This document shows, one piece after another, positions 28,971 to 37,840 of a DNA stretch of 64,000 nucleotides (positions are counted from its first letter, which is position 1; the number at the start of each line of letters is the position of its first letter). A model generated the notes under the pieces. The model worked only from the letters and a program-made list of their open reading frames with translations. It was not told the origin of the DNA and made no database searches. A program made the translations under genes and the position numbers. The DNA comes from Candidatus Neomarinimicrobiota bacterium. Lineage in GTDB: Bacteria; Fidelibacterota; Fidelibacteria; Fidelibacterales; Fidelibacteraceae. Where the stretch lies: contig JAGGVO010000057.1 in the NCBI GenBank assembly GCA_021157965.1, positions 42,236-106,235 of the forward strand, in the 5' to 3' direction.

Positions 28971-29683
28971 AAAAACGATGCTTCCTTTGTCTTATTATTA
29001 TCATGATTTCTTCGGCTGCCGCACAGGTTCCGCCGGCTTCGGATGCACTCAATAAAAAATCCGAAGGGAACCGTTACTATTCTGCAGATGAAGAGATACT
29101 TCAGCTGAAAAATGAACTCAAAGCTCTCAAAGAAGAAGTGCTCATGTACAAAGCCGAAGTCAATATGCCAAAAATCCGGAATGAGATCCGGGAAATGGTC
29201 ACAGTACCTGAACTGACCCATCAGATCATTTTGAAAAACGGGACAATTGTTCAGGGGACAATCCAGGAAGAAAATCTCTCAGAAATCAAGGTCCAAACCC
29301 TGATCGGCATTATTACCCTTCAGCGTAAACAGATTAAAAACATTGAGCCCATAAAAAAGCAGGCGCCTGTATTGGAATTTGACGGTCCTGTCAAAGAAAT
29401 GATCTATGCGGATAAAAAGGTATTCCTGGGAAAGGTGACAAACAACGGAAACCAACGGGCGGACTTTGTCCGGGTCGTATTCCGGCTCTATGATGAGGGG
29501 GCCAATCTTATCCGTTCAGACAGCAGTTTCGTATTAGGCAACAACATGAAATATCCTGGCGGCATCTATTCTTCCTCAGCCCTTCTTCCCGGTAACAGCG
29601 GAAATTTTCAGTGTTCCGTGCCAACTTTTGATAAAAATGTCAGTTACTATACCAGCGAAATTAAATATACCAATATTGAATAA
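28967..29683 (+). CDS. Exported coiled-coil protein with a C-terminal FxLYD-type domain
   Basis: A 238-residue protein with a signal peptide ending at SSAAAQ. Residues 40-75 form a coiled coil (EEILQLKNELKALKEEVLMY). A small beta domain at about 85-130 (IILKNGTIVQGTIQEEN) resembles SH3-like modules. The C-terminal 100 residues contain VVFRLYDEGANLI, the motif that names the FxLYD domain. Function unknown. It closes the three-gene envelope unit and converges on the MacB-like permease gene 21 bases away, with no clear terminator. Confidence 0.7.
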   Translation: MKKRCFLCLIIIMISSAAAQVPPASDALNKKSEGNRYYSADEEILQLKNELKALKEEVLMYKAEVNMPKIRNEIREMVTVPELTHQIILKNGTIVQGTIQEENLSEIKVQTLIGIITLQRKQIKNIEPIKKQAPVLEFDGPVKEMIYADKKVFLGKVTNNGNQRADFVRVVFRLYDEGANLIRSDSSFVLGNNMKYPGGIYSSSALLPGNSGNFQCSVPTFDKNVSYYTSEIKYTNIE

Positions 29684-29704
29684 ATTGCTTCAGGATAGGA
29701 CTTT

Positions 29705-30934
29705 TTATTCATATCTAAGGGCTTCGATGGGATCCAGGCGGGCTGCTTTCACGGCAGGATAGGTTCCGAAAACCACTCCAATCAGCGAACAAATTATCAC
29801 ACCTATAACGGCCCACCGGACGGGAAAAACACCGCTCACATCCATGGAAACAGCCACAAGGTTTCCGGTCAGAATACCCAGTATAATACCAATCAGGGCT
29901 CCAAGTTCCGTTAAAACCAGGGCTTCGAGCAGAAATTGATTCATAATATCCCGCTTTCGGGCTCCCATGCTTTTACGGATGCCGATTTCACGGGTTCTTT
30001 CGGTAACACTGACCAGCATAATATTCATGATACCGATACCGGCAGCCACAAGAGCTATCGAACTGATGAGAAGAGCAGCCATTTTTATGGCTCCTGTTAC
30101 CTGATTGAAAGTATCTATCAACGATGTATTGGAAACTACCTCAAAATCATTTTCTTCCGTCAAAGGCACACCCCGGATCAGGCGGAGATTGAATACAATT
30201 TCATCCTGAACTTCTTCAAAACGGTCCATGTCCATAACTGCAATAGCATATCCCAGGGATGTCCAGCGACTTGCAAACATTTTAAGATGGGTGGTCAGGG
30301 GTATAACCACCACATTATCTTCGGACTGACCGAAAATAGTCCCTTTCCGTTCCAATATCCCAATCACCCTGAATTTAACCCCCCGGATGGTAACCGTCTG
30401 TCCCACCGGATTATACTGAGGCATGAGAACATCAATGACATCCTGTCCTAAGATAATTACATTTCGCATTTGCTCCACATCATTGCGGTTAATCATACGG
30501 CCGCTCTGGAGAAAATAACCGGATGAAAATTCCCATTCGGGTGTAACACCCCGGATTCCCACACTGTTTTTTGTCTGTTTTTCTTGAAATTTGACGGGAT
30601 CACCGCTGTGCCAGTCTTCAGCCGTGATCGTTGCCGGACCGGAAAAACGGTCCTTTAATTGCTGATAATCCTCATACGTCAAATTTTTCCGGTTACGGTA
30701 TTTCCAGCGGGTACCCCCACCCATTTGGACCGCAGGATATTTCTGGATGAAAAAGGTGTTGGTTCCCAGAATATTCAGATTACTTTCGACAGAATTCTGG
30801 AGGACATTGATCGCCGTCATCACGCCGATAATTGAAAACATCCCGATCACAACCCCGAGAATGGTCAAAAAGGAGCGGAGTTTGTTCTGGCGGATGGAAT
30901 CCAGGGATGATGTCAGCACTTCATGCAAATTCAT
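29705..30934 (-). CDS. MacB-type ABC permease, copy 2
   Basis: A 409-residue permease with one N-terminal helix (about 20-45), a periplasmic MacB_PCD domain (about 50-270) and three C-terminal helices within the FtsX domain. ERTREIGIRKSMGARKRDI is the conserved coupling segment. It is clearly related to, but different from, the permease just upstream (30991-32208). With that protein and the ATPase at 32209-32934 it probably forms a heteromeric exporter. A 56-base gap separates the two permease genes. Confidence 0.92.
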   Translation of the reverse strand: MNLHEVLTSSLDSIRQNKLRSFLTILGVVIGMFSIIGVMTAINVLQNSVESNLNILGTNTFFIQKYPAVQMGGGTRWKYRNRKNLTYEDYQQLKDRFSGPATITAEDWHSGDPVKFQEKQTKNSVGIRGVTPEWEFSSGYFLQSGRMINRNDVEQMRNVIILGQDVIDVLMPQYNPVGQTVTIRGVKFRVIGILERKGTIFGQSEDNVVVIPLTTHLKMFASRWTSLGYAIAVMDMDRFEEVQDEIVFNLRLIRGVPLTEENDFEVVSNTSLIDTFNQVTGAIKMAALLISSIALVAAGIGIMNIMLVSVTERTREIGIRKSMGARKRDIMNQFLLEALVLTELGALIGIILGILTGNLVAVSMDVSGVFPVRWAVIGVIICSLIGVVFGTYPAVKAARLDPIEALRYE

Positions 30935-30990
30935 ATTTTATCTCCTCGATCCTGTCTATCGTCTTTACCCTGAATTCCTCAACTTTATCT

Positions 30991-32208
30991 CTACTCATAT
31001 CTGATCGCCTCAATCGGATTCAATCGCGCGGCAAGGTTAGCAGGTATAATACCTGATAAAATGCCTGTAATGACCGAGACAGAAAGTGAAATCAGGATAA
31101 GATTAAGAGAAAGGCGTGCGACAAAGAATTTTTGCAGCAGGCCGACAAGACCAACCGTGATGAGAATACCGATTGTGCCGCCGATGAGAGAAATAATCAC
31201 AGCTTCACTGAGAAACTGAAAAAGAATAATATTCTTTTTAGCGCCCAGAGCTTTCCGGATCCCGATTTCCTTGGTTCGCTCCCTGACACTTACAAACATG
31301 ATGTTCATGATACCTATCCCCCCTACAATCAAAGAAAGGGCCGTGATTCCAAATCCTACAGCTCTGATCGCCAGCCGGATATTGGCAAATTGCTGTCGGA
31401 ATGCCTCCTGTTGGTTAATGGAAAAATCATTCTCTTCCTGAGGCTTGAGTCCCCGAAGTCCCCGCATGATAAACATCAGTTCTTCTTTTGCCTGCTCTAC
31501 AGTCACTCCCTCTTTAGGTTTTACACTGACCGATATCCCCCGCCGGCCACCAAAAATATTTTTCAGGGATTTCAGGGGAATGGTAACGATATTATCCATA
31601 CTCATGAGTCCCAGAAATTTTCCCTGTTGAGCAATAACACCAATAATTCTAAAGGTATTACCCTGGATTAAAATCTCTTTGTCCAGGGGATCCTCATTGG
31701 GAAAAAGACTTGTTTTAATATCATATCCGATGACTGCCACCTTGGTGCCATAACGGCTTTCGGGTTCAGAAAAAAAGCGACCAGACTCCAGTTTGAGGGC
31801 TGATATATACGCTTCCTGCCAGGTTGTCCCGTTTATTTCCACCCCTTCCACGGAATTTTTGCCATATTTTACATCTCCCCGGCGCCCTGTCGAAGGCGTG
31901 GCAAAAGCGATGGTAGACGCCCGTTCCAGAATTTGTTCCGCATACTCTTCCTCAATGTCAGGACGGTTCCGGTATTCCCACCATTCATCATTTATCATAA
32001 ACCAGGGATATTTTTGTACATATAAAACATCCTGACCCATGCCCTGAATACTGTTTTCAAACGTCTCATCAATTCCGGAGATGGCGGTCCCCATGAGTGA
32101 AACCGACAAAATTCCGATAATGATACCCAACATTGTTAAAAATGCCCGGGTTTTATTCTTGAGAATGGCCTTCATGGCCATAATCACACTTTCAAACAGT
32201 TGGCCCAT
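30991..32208 (-). CDS. MacB-type ABC permease, copy 1
   Basis: A 405-residue permease of the same architecture: N-terminal helix about 18-40, periplasmic domain, FtsX domain with three helices. The coupling segment reads ERTKEIGIRKALGAKKNI. Its ATG follows the stop of the ATPase gene directly (no spacer). As in MacB-like exporters, transport of a substrate from the periplasm through TolC is expected. The substrate is unknown. Confidence 0.92.
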   Translation of the reverse strand: MGQLFESVIMAMKAILKNKTRAFLTMLGIIIGILSVSLMGTAISGIDETFENSIQGMGQDVLYVQKYPWFMINDEWWEYRNRPDIEEEYAEQILERASTIAFATPSTGRRGDVKYGKNSVEGVEINGTTWQEAYISALKLESGRFFSEPESRYGTKVAVIGYDIKTSLFPNEDPLDKEILIQGNTFRIIGVIAQQGKFLGLMSMDNIVTIPLKSLKNIFGGRRGISVSVKPKEGVTVEQAKEELMFIMRGLRGLKPQEENDFSINQQEAFRQQFANIRLAIRAVGFGITALSLIVGGIGIMNIMFVSVRERTKEIGIRKALGAKKNIILFQFLSEAVIISLIGGTIGILITVGLVGLLQKFFVARLSLNLILISLSVSVITGILSGIIPANLAARLNPIEAIRYE

Positions 32209-32934
32209 TTACCCTTTTCCCTTAGGAGTTAATCCGTCACTGGCGATCAAACCATCCAAAAAGTGGACAACCCGGTGAGCGTGTTGAGCAATTTCTGTCT
32301 CGTGAGTAACCAGAATGATTGTATTGCCTTCTTCATGAAGGTGATCCATCAATTGCATGATTTCACGGGATGTTTTACTGTCCAGATTTCCGGTAGGTTC
32401 ATCTGCCAGAATAATCGAAGGGTTGTTGACCAGAGCCCTGGCAATGGCCACTCTCTGACGCTGTCCGCCTGAAAGTTCATTGGGCTGATGATGCATCCTG
32501 TCCTCCAGATTTACTTTCCGGAGGGCCTCTTTTGCCATTTCAATCCTGTCTTTTTTATGAATTCCGGCATAAATCAACGGAAGTTCCACATTGTGCAGGG
32601 CCGTTATCCGGGGTAACAGATTAAATGTTTGAAAAACAAACCCGATTTTTTGATTTCGTACAAAAGCCAGGTCATCATCGGAGAGTTTGCCGTTGCTGTT
32701 CTGCTCAATGCTATCATCATGAACTGTTTTTCCATCCAGTATATAGGTCCCTGAAGTCGGTGTATCCAGGCACCCGATGACATTCATCAGAGTAGACTTT
32801 CCCGAGCCGGAGGGACCCATAACGGAGACGTATTCATTTTTTTCAACCATCAGGTCAATTCCCCGGAGAGCATGGACGGCCACAGCCCCCACTTGGTACA
32901 CTTTGGTTACTTGCTTCAGTTCCAATAAGGCCAT
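32209..32934 (-). CDS. MacB/LolD-type ABC ATPase
   Basis: A 241-residue ATPase. I set the start at the ATG at 32934 ([16 protein letters not shown]), which has AAGGAG 7 bases upstream; the frame stays open to 33018 but that part runs into the end of the fusion-protein gene. Walker [10 protein letters not shown], signature [15 protein letters not shown] and Walker [13 protein letters not shown] are intact. Stand-alone ATPase plus separate permeases is the common gene arrangement outside the proteobacterial fused MacB. Confidence 0.95.
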   Translation of the reverse strand: MALLELKQVTKVYQVGAVAVHALRGIDLMVEKNEYVSVMGPSGSGKSTLMNVIGCLDTPTSGTYILDGKTVHDDSIEQNSNGKLSDDDLAFVRNQKIGFVFQTFNLLPRITALHNVELPLIYAGIHKKDRIEMAKEALRKVNLEDRMHHQPNELSGGQRQRVAIARALVNNPSIILADEPTGNLDSKTSREIMQLMDHLHEEGNTIILVTHETEIAQHAHRVVHFLDGLIASDGLTPKGKG

Positions 32935-32944
32935 GCTCTGCTCC

Positions 32945-34162
32945 TTAGCGTTTCTTACCTGATTTTTTGCCTTCTTCACCCCCTGATTTCCGGACATGCA
33001 TTCCAGTCTGCAATTCACGGCTCAGGACTTTATGGTTTCCGATGACAATTTCATCCCCGGCCTGAATGCCGGATTTAATTTCAAACAGATCCCGACTGCT
33101 AAGTCCGATGGTAACAGGAACAGCCGTAACCGTATCCTGATCCACCCGGAAGATGACCTCAATCATTTCATCCACGTCCTTTTCTTCCAGTGTCACTTGT
33201 TCATCAGACAGGGAATCTTTTTTAACGGCAGTAAAAACCTTATCGGCAGGCCGCACTGTTACACTTTGAATAGGAACGGCAACTGTATTTACAGCCTTAT
33301 TCGTAAGAATTTCAACTGTCGCACTCATACCGGGACGCATCATATCCGGCACTTCCAGCATTTCAACCAGAACCGTAAAGTAAGTGACTGCTTCCTGAGT
33401 TCCCAGTCCGGTGGATTGGGCCAGGTTGGCAATATCCGTAACCACCCCTTTAAAAGATGTATCGGGAATGGCATCAATTTCAATATCCACCGGATCATTC
33501 AGTGAGACTCTGACCACATCATTTTCATTAACATCCACTTCCACTTCCATTTTGGAGAGATCAGCCACAACCATGATAATGTCAGCCTGGAACTGGGAGC
33601 CCAGGGCAATTTCACCCGCTTCTTTCCGAACCTGGATAATGGTCCCGTCGATGGGGGAAATGATCGTTGTTTTGGACAGATTATCTTCGGCCTGTTTTAA
33701 ACTCGATTCAGCCTGAGCCAGATTACTCTGAATTCTTCCATATTCCGCCAGTGCCTGATCGAGGTCAGCCTGACTCAAATTTCCTGATTCAAACAAAGCC
33801 TTTGCCCGTTTAAGATCTTTTTTCGCTTTTTCAAAAGCAACTTTTGTGGAAGAATATGTCGCCCGGGCACTGAACACCGCCGCTTCGTAACGAATTTTAT
33901 CCAACTGGGCCAATACCTGTCCTTTACGGACATTCTGACCGTCTTTCACATTCATCTCAATAATTTCACCGGCCACATTGGCACTGATATCCACCTGGGT
34001 GACAGGCTTCACCCGCCCACTTGCAGAAACTTTTTCTTCGACGGTATGACGTTTAACAACTTCTGTCTGCACTTCAACCGCCTGCTCTTTGTTCATCTTC
34101 AAATTGAAATACACAATGGCTGCTATAACCAGAATAACAACCGGAATAATCCATTTCTTCAT
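32945..34162 (-). CDS. Periplasmic membrane-fusion protein (MacA/HlyD-like)
   Basis: A 405-residue adaptor that links the inner-membrane exporter to TolC. An N-terminal helix ([19 protein letters not shown]) anchors it. A lipoyl half-motif ([24 protein letters not shown]), a helical hairpin (about 90-160), the second lipoyl half ([16 protein letters not shown]), and beta-barrel and membrane-proximal domains follow in order. The C-terminus is lysine-rich. It is located between the TolC-like gene and the ATPase gene, with gaps of 1 and 10 bases. Confidence 0.95.
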   Translation of the reverse strand: MKKWIIPVVILVIAAIVYFNLKMNKEQAVEVQTEVVKRHTVEEKVSASGRVKPVTQVDISANVAGEIIEMNVKDGQNVRKGQVLAQLDKIRYEAAVFSARATYSSTKVAFEKAKKDLKRAKALFESGNLSQADLDQALAEYGRIQSNLAQAESSLKQAEDNLSKTTIISPIDGTIIQVRKEAGEIALGSQFQADIIMVVADLSKMEVEVDVNENDVVRVSLNDPVDIEIDAIPDTSFKGVVTDIANLAQSTGLGTQEAVTYFTVLVEMLEVPDMMRPGMSATVEILTNKAVNTVAVPIQSVTVRPADKVFTAVKKDSLSDEQVTLEEKDVDEMIEVIFRVDQDTVTAVPVTIGLSSRDLFEIKSGIQAGDEIVIGNHKVLSRELQTGMHVRKSGGEEGKKSGKKR

Positions 34163-34163
34163 T

Positions 34164-35411
34164 TTATTTCCCTAAAAGTTGATTAATGTGTGCTTCTGTT
34201 ATTTTAGTATTATACCGGGCTTCCACCAGCTGACTTTCTGAAGCAAGGACGGATAACTGGGCATCTAACTGATCCAGGATCGTTCCGGAGCCCAGTTCAA
34301 CCTGTTGTGTGACCAATTGATAATCCCGTTTTGCCGATTCCAGACTAACCTCATGAATCTCAGTCAGCTCACGATAGGTTTTCAGAGACTGATACAACTC
34401 ATCGAGCCGGGCAAATAAATCGTTAACGGCATCATCATACATGATTTGCAAAGATTTTAAATCGATTTCGGCTTTTTGCTTTTCCGTACTTCTGCGAAAA
34501 CCTTCAAAGAGGGAAATATTAGCCGATAAACCCAGTGAATTGGATTTTACCGCCCCCCCGTCATCATCGCGGTAAGAATAGGTATAATCCCCTGAAATAG
34601 TCGGCAAATAAGATTCTTTTTTTATTTTTACATTGAGTTTCTGAAGTTCGATCTGTTTTTTCAGAGCCAACAGAGAGAAATTGTATTTTTTAATCATGCG
34701 CCTGGCTTCCTGAATATCCGGAAGGCTGGAAGGTCCCGAATTCATTGGCTGAAGTCTCAGTTCTTCTGCAGGATCCTGTCCCATCAGTAGGTTAAGCTCA
34801 CGCTTCAGACTTCTGTTCCGCTGTTCTTCAGATAAAAGCTGGCTTTGAAACTGGCCTTTCTGAACCCTGACCTTCAACAAATCGGACTCTGTCCTTGCCC
34901 CCAGCTCGACCATACTCTGAACCCGTTTGATATTTTCTTCAGCAAAGCGAATGTTTTCTTTATAGACGGCTATCAACTCATCAGAAGCCAGGATGCTGTA
35001 ATAATATTGAATCACCGATGCTTCCAGAAGTGAAATGGCATCCTGCAGATTCAACCCTGCCACTTCTTCCGAGAACTTTGCCGCTTTCAAGCCTGAAAAA
35101 AGCCCGGGATAAAATACATTCTGACTTACAGTTCCTGAGAGTGTATATCCCGAGTTGTCAGTTGTGACGATAGAATTATCGGTGTGGGAATAACTTGCAG
35201 ATACATGCCCGTAAACGGAGGGGTAAAGGTTAGAGTAACTCTGTTTAACCGTCAACCCGGTTTTTTCTGTTTCCAGCCGTTTCTGTAAGAGGTCTCCATT
35301 TGCTTTGAGTGCCTGTTCCCGACACTCACTCAATGTCATAAGCGGTGCAGCCTGAATCCATCCCGCTACCCACACACACACGAATATCCATTTTATCTTG
35401 CCTACCTTCAT
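34164..35411 (-). CDS. TolC-family outer-membrane efflux protein
   Basis: A 415-residue outer-membrane channel. The signal peptide is about 22 residues (ending IQAA). It is followed by the family opening LMTLSECREQALKANGDLLQ and two similar halves, each with long coiled helices and barrel strands (for example GYTLSGTVSQNVFYPG and SLGLSANISLFEGFR). It should form the trimeric exit duct for the MacAB-like pump encoded directly downstream. It could also serve the C39 exporter at 40725-42800; that is only inference. Confidence 0.93.
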   Translation of the reverse strand: MKVGKIKWIFVCVWVAGWIQAAPLMTLSECREQALKANGDLLQKRLETEKTGLTVKQSYSNLYPSVYGHVSASYSHTDNSIVTTDNSGYTLSGTVSQNVFYPGLFSGLKAAKFSEEVAGLNLQDAISLLEASVIQYYYSILASDELIAVYKENIRFAEENIKRVQSMVELGARTESDLLKVRVQKGQFQSQLLSEEQRNRSLKRELNLLMGQDPAEELRLQPMNSGPSSLPDIQEARRMIKKYNFSLLALKKQIELQKLNVKIKKESYLPTISGDYTYSYRDDDGGAVKSNSLGLSANISLFEGFRRSTEKQKAEIDLKSLQIMYDDAVNDLFARLDELYQSLKTYRELTEIHEVSLESAKRDYQLVTQQVELGSGTILDQLDAQLSVLASESQLVEARYNTKITEAHINQLLGK

Positions 35412-35476
35412 GAATCGATCCTGTCTTTATTTTCTCCGTTTCGGACACCCTGGTTAGCAAAGGGTTGTCCAATTTT

Positions 35477-36178
35477 TTATGCCAGGGGTGAGAATCCCTG
35501 CAGGACAACAGTGAGAACTGCCCCAAGCAGCCAGATGATACCTGTCAGAACAAAGGCCTTTTTGCCGGAATAGTTGTAAATCACCTTAAAGGCAATAATC
35601 CAGAGTATCCACTTCCAGATTTTAAAAACATCGGCCTGCATGGCAATCCGAAACCAAATATTGGATAAATCAAAATCGCTGAAAAACATAGCCAGACTCG
35701 TATGGACCATCATTGTTTTTTGAGCAAGCATGATGGGAATTTTAACTATACTGGCCAGGACATCCACCATGCTTATGTGAAGGGCTATGGCAAGCAACGT
35801 CATATATTTTGCATATCCTCCGCCGAAGAAATTCCCGACAAATAAATATATTACTGCCATGAAAAAAGCATAGATAATCGGTGTGATACCACCAAGGATC
35901 ATATTTTGAATCGGGACATGATCGGTGGAAATCCGCTGCAACATAGCCTCTTTCTGCTGATCTGTCAGGTTATCCATCCGGGTGATCATCTGACGGCTTT
36001 CCTTTACCTGAATCGGATGTGTCAGTTGTACCGTGAGCATTGAAACAAGCACAAGCAATAATACCGGAAGCCACAAATCCTTCCATGTGATTTTCTCACC
36101 AAAGGATGTAAAGGTTTTTTCCGGATTGGCAAAGACATTCAACACACGTTTAAAAGGATTCATTTTTTCACTTACCAT
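35477..36178 (-). CDS. YIP1-like multi-pass membrane protein
   Basis: A 233-residue inner-membrane protein with five predicted helices. The opening MNPFKRVLNVFANPEKTFTSF is the usual start of bacterial YIP1-family proteins. The C-terminal pattern IWKWILWIIAFKVIYNYSGKKA also fits. AAGGAG lies 10 bases before the ATG at 36178. Function is unknown for bacterial members. It sits between the peptide-export cluster and the TolC operon. It shares its general layout with the membrane protein at 40052-40720. Confidence 0.75.
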   Translation of the reverse strand: MVSEKMNPFKRVLNVFANPEKTFTSFGEKITWKDLWLPVLLLVLVSMLTVQLTHPIQVKESRQMITRMDNLTDQQKEAMLQRISTDHVPIQNMILGGITPIIYAFFMAVIYLFVGNFFGGGYAKYMTLLAIALHISMVDVLASIVKIPIMLAQKTMMVHTSLAMFFSDFDLSNIWFRIAMQADVFKIWKWILWIIAFKVIYNYSGKKAFVLTGIIWLLGAVLTVVLQGFSPLA

Positions 36179-36254
36179 AGCTTTTTTACTCCTTATTCAT
36201 ACAGGATTTCAATGTATAGATATGACCTTTCGATCACGGAAAAGTTAATGAAAT

Positions 36255-36797
36255 TTACATGAAATCCAAATCTTCATAACCGGTACTGTCATAAAAAAAG
36301 ATATTCTTATCAGGAATATAATATAAATCGTATAAATACTGAATTAATTTACGGAGAGATTCAGCCTGTTTCTCCGGCAACCAGATACCTTTTTGAAATT
36401 TCATATCGGAAACACAACACAGGTGGATATATTCATCCGCCCCTGTCGGGGTTTCGGAGAAATAAGCCATATCCCGTCCCTGATAAACATTTCCTTTTTT
36501 GTTTATAATGTAATGATATGTTATATCCGGATAATGGAGATGTAAGATTTGGTAAGCCTGAAGTGAATGCGGACTTATATTACAACTAAAGCCGGAGTAG
36601 TGTATGCAAATTCCTTTAAAAGGGACATGGTGTCGCCTTCTTTTTTCCATCCGTCGGGGATGGACCGGATCACGTGCATTCCATGCTTCCCTTGGTATGA
36701 TTTCCGGCGATTCCCGATTATCTGAACACGCCCAGAGCAAACCGATGCAACATATAAGCTTAAGGATCCGTCTTAAAATGATGTGTATAATAATCAT
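36255..36797 (-). CDS. Amidase_2/PGRP-like lipoprotein lacking C-terminal zinc ligands
   Basis: A 180-residue protein with a hydrophobic leader and a probable lipobox at Cys24 (LLWAC). PREAWNARDP, the first zinc ligand His66 in GICIHYSG, and the core YHYIINKKGNVYQGRD are those of N-acetylmuramoyl-L-alanine amidases/peptidoglycan recognition proteins. The family's C-terminal His and Cys/Asp ligands are missing: the protein ends NIFFYDSTGYEDLDFM where GHRD and CPG would be expected. It may bind peptidoglycan without cutting it. The start lies 38 bases inside the previous gene and no strong ribosome-binding site is seen. Last gene of the peptide-export cluster. Confidence 0.72.
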   Translation of the reverse strand: MIIIHIILRRILKLICCIGLLWACSDNRESPEIIPREAWNARDPVHPRRMEKRRRHHVPFKGICIHYSGFSCNISPHSLQAYQILHLHYPDITYHYIINKKGNVYQGRDMAYFSETPTGADEYIHLCCVSDMKFQKGIWLPEKQAESLRKLIQYLYDLYYIPDKNIFFYDSTGYEDLDFM

Positions 36798-37356
36798 AAG
36801 CTGTAAGTCCCAATTTGTTCAGGTAAAATTCCTGATCCATCGTTTTTCCATAATCAATTCCCCGGCCATAGTAAGACCCCAGAGCTGCAACATCAGGGGA
36901 ATACCCAAACCGTTCCTCGAATCTGTCCTTGATCAGGCAACAATAAACAGCACTGTACACAATATTTGTATCCGGATAAGACAAACGTCGAATAAGATGG
37001 GACCTGCTATTTGATGATGAAAAGGGTAAAAGATCCGAATGATGGAGTTCAATCCATTCACAAGTGGAAATTTTCAACTGGGCAAATCCGACAGAGGCAT
37101 CAAAACCCAACCGGGCCCTGCTGAAATCTGCTTTGTCCAGATGATTTACATTATGAAGCCGTTCAGCATAGACAACACTGAAATAAACTGAAGGCGATAA
37201 AGAAAATCGTCTGCACACCTCTTGTATCGTATTTTCATACTTTAACATATACCTTTCAGTTCTGAGTTTTTTTATCCATGGTCTGAACAATGTACTAAAC
37301 ATCAGGATCAAACAGAATGTCATGGCAAATACAAACCACTTAAGCGTTTTTTTCAT
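36760..37356 (-). CDS. Lysozyme-fold (lytic-transglycosylase-like) anchored protein
   Basis: A 198-residue protein with an N-terminal membrane helix or signal anchor (about 5-25). The C-terminal domain has a possible catalytic Glu65 in VVYAERLHNV and the SLT-like segment SVGFAQLKIST at about 88-98, which corresponds to GxxQ in goose-type lysozymes and lytic transglycosylases. A later AALGSYYGRGIDYG suits the end of such a fold. It probably acts on glycan strands at the outer face of the inner membrane. TGAGGAAAT precedes the ATG. Start overlaps the previous gene by 17 bases, and its end overlaps the amidase-like gene by 38. Confidence 0.65.
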   Translation of the reverse strand: MKKTLKWFVFAMTFCLILMFSTLFRPWIKKLRTERYMLKYENTIQEVCRRFSLSPSVYFSVVYAERLHNVNHLDKADFSRARLGFDASVGFAQLKISTCEWIELHHSDLLPFSSSNSRSHLIRRLSYPDTNIVYSAVYCCLIKDRFEERFGYSPDVAALGSYYGRGIDYGKTMDQEFYLNKLGLTAYDYYTHHFKTDP

Positions 37357-37840
37357 AGAATTTCCTCAAAATTTTCATATCCAAAGCCAGCCTCCAGGGA
37401 TTTGCCGGTTCATACAGAAAAAAATACCGGCATGTATCCCTCCTGTAATAACAGAGAATGTTTAAAGGGATATCCAATGATTCAGGAAAAGAAATCCGGG
37501 AATCGCAAGACTCGCATCCGGCAGGAAGAGATTGCCGGTTTGCAACAACAATCAATGGCCACGCTGGAAAATGTGTTTGCAGATAACTTTTAATAGTCTG
37601 CGAATTTTCATCCCGGTTTATCATTAAAAGCAAACCTTCGCCACTTCCGGTTTCAAAAAGCGAGTCCACAGGTGTTATCAGATAGCGGGCTCTGAGATTT
37701 TCCAGGCTGAGCAGTTCTGTTGCCGAACGTTCAGCATGGAGAAGGCATCGGGTCAATTCCTTGTGACGGTACAAAAGCAGCAGTAACCATAAAAACAATA
37801 AAATCAAAATCAGGTAATGCATTTTCTTATTCATAAACAT
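37340..37840 (-). CDS. Membrane-anchored protein of unknown function
   Basis: A 166-residue protein I do not recognise. A single N-terminal helix (about 8-24, rich in Leu and Ile) is followed by a soluble, presumably periplasmic domain. The strand-helix pattern (GLLLMINRDENSQTIKSYL, then WPLIVVANRQ, and a C-terminal FFLYEPANPWRLALDM) vaguely recalls thioredoxin/redoxin folds, but no CxxC is at the expected place. Cysteines occur in CESC and later singly. The second ATG (37834) fits the AAGGG site better than the first. Overlaps both neighbours (14 and 17 bases). Confidence 0.65.
   Translation of the reverse strand: MFMNKKMHYLILILLFLWLLLLLYRHKELTRCLLHAERSATELLSLENLRARYLITPVDSLFETGSGEGLLLMINRDENSQTIKSYLQTHFPAWPLIVVANRQSLPAGCESCDSRISFPESLDIPLNILCYYRRDTCRYFFLYEPANPWRLALDMKILRKFYEKNA

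Noticed and set aside
36179..36297. Frameshift hiding the rest of the amidase domain
   Set aside because: The bases after the stop give no plausible His/Cys continuation, and a good ribosome-binding site for the next gene is already present there.
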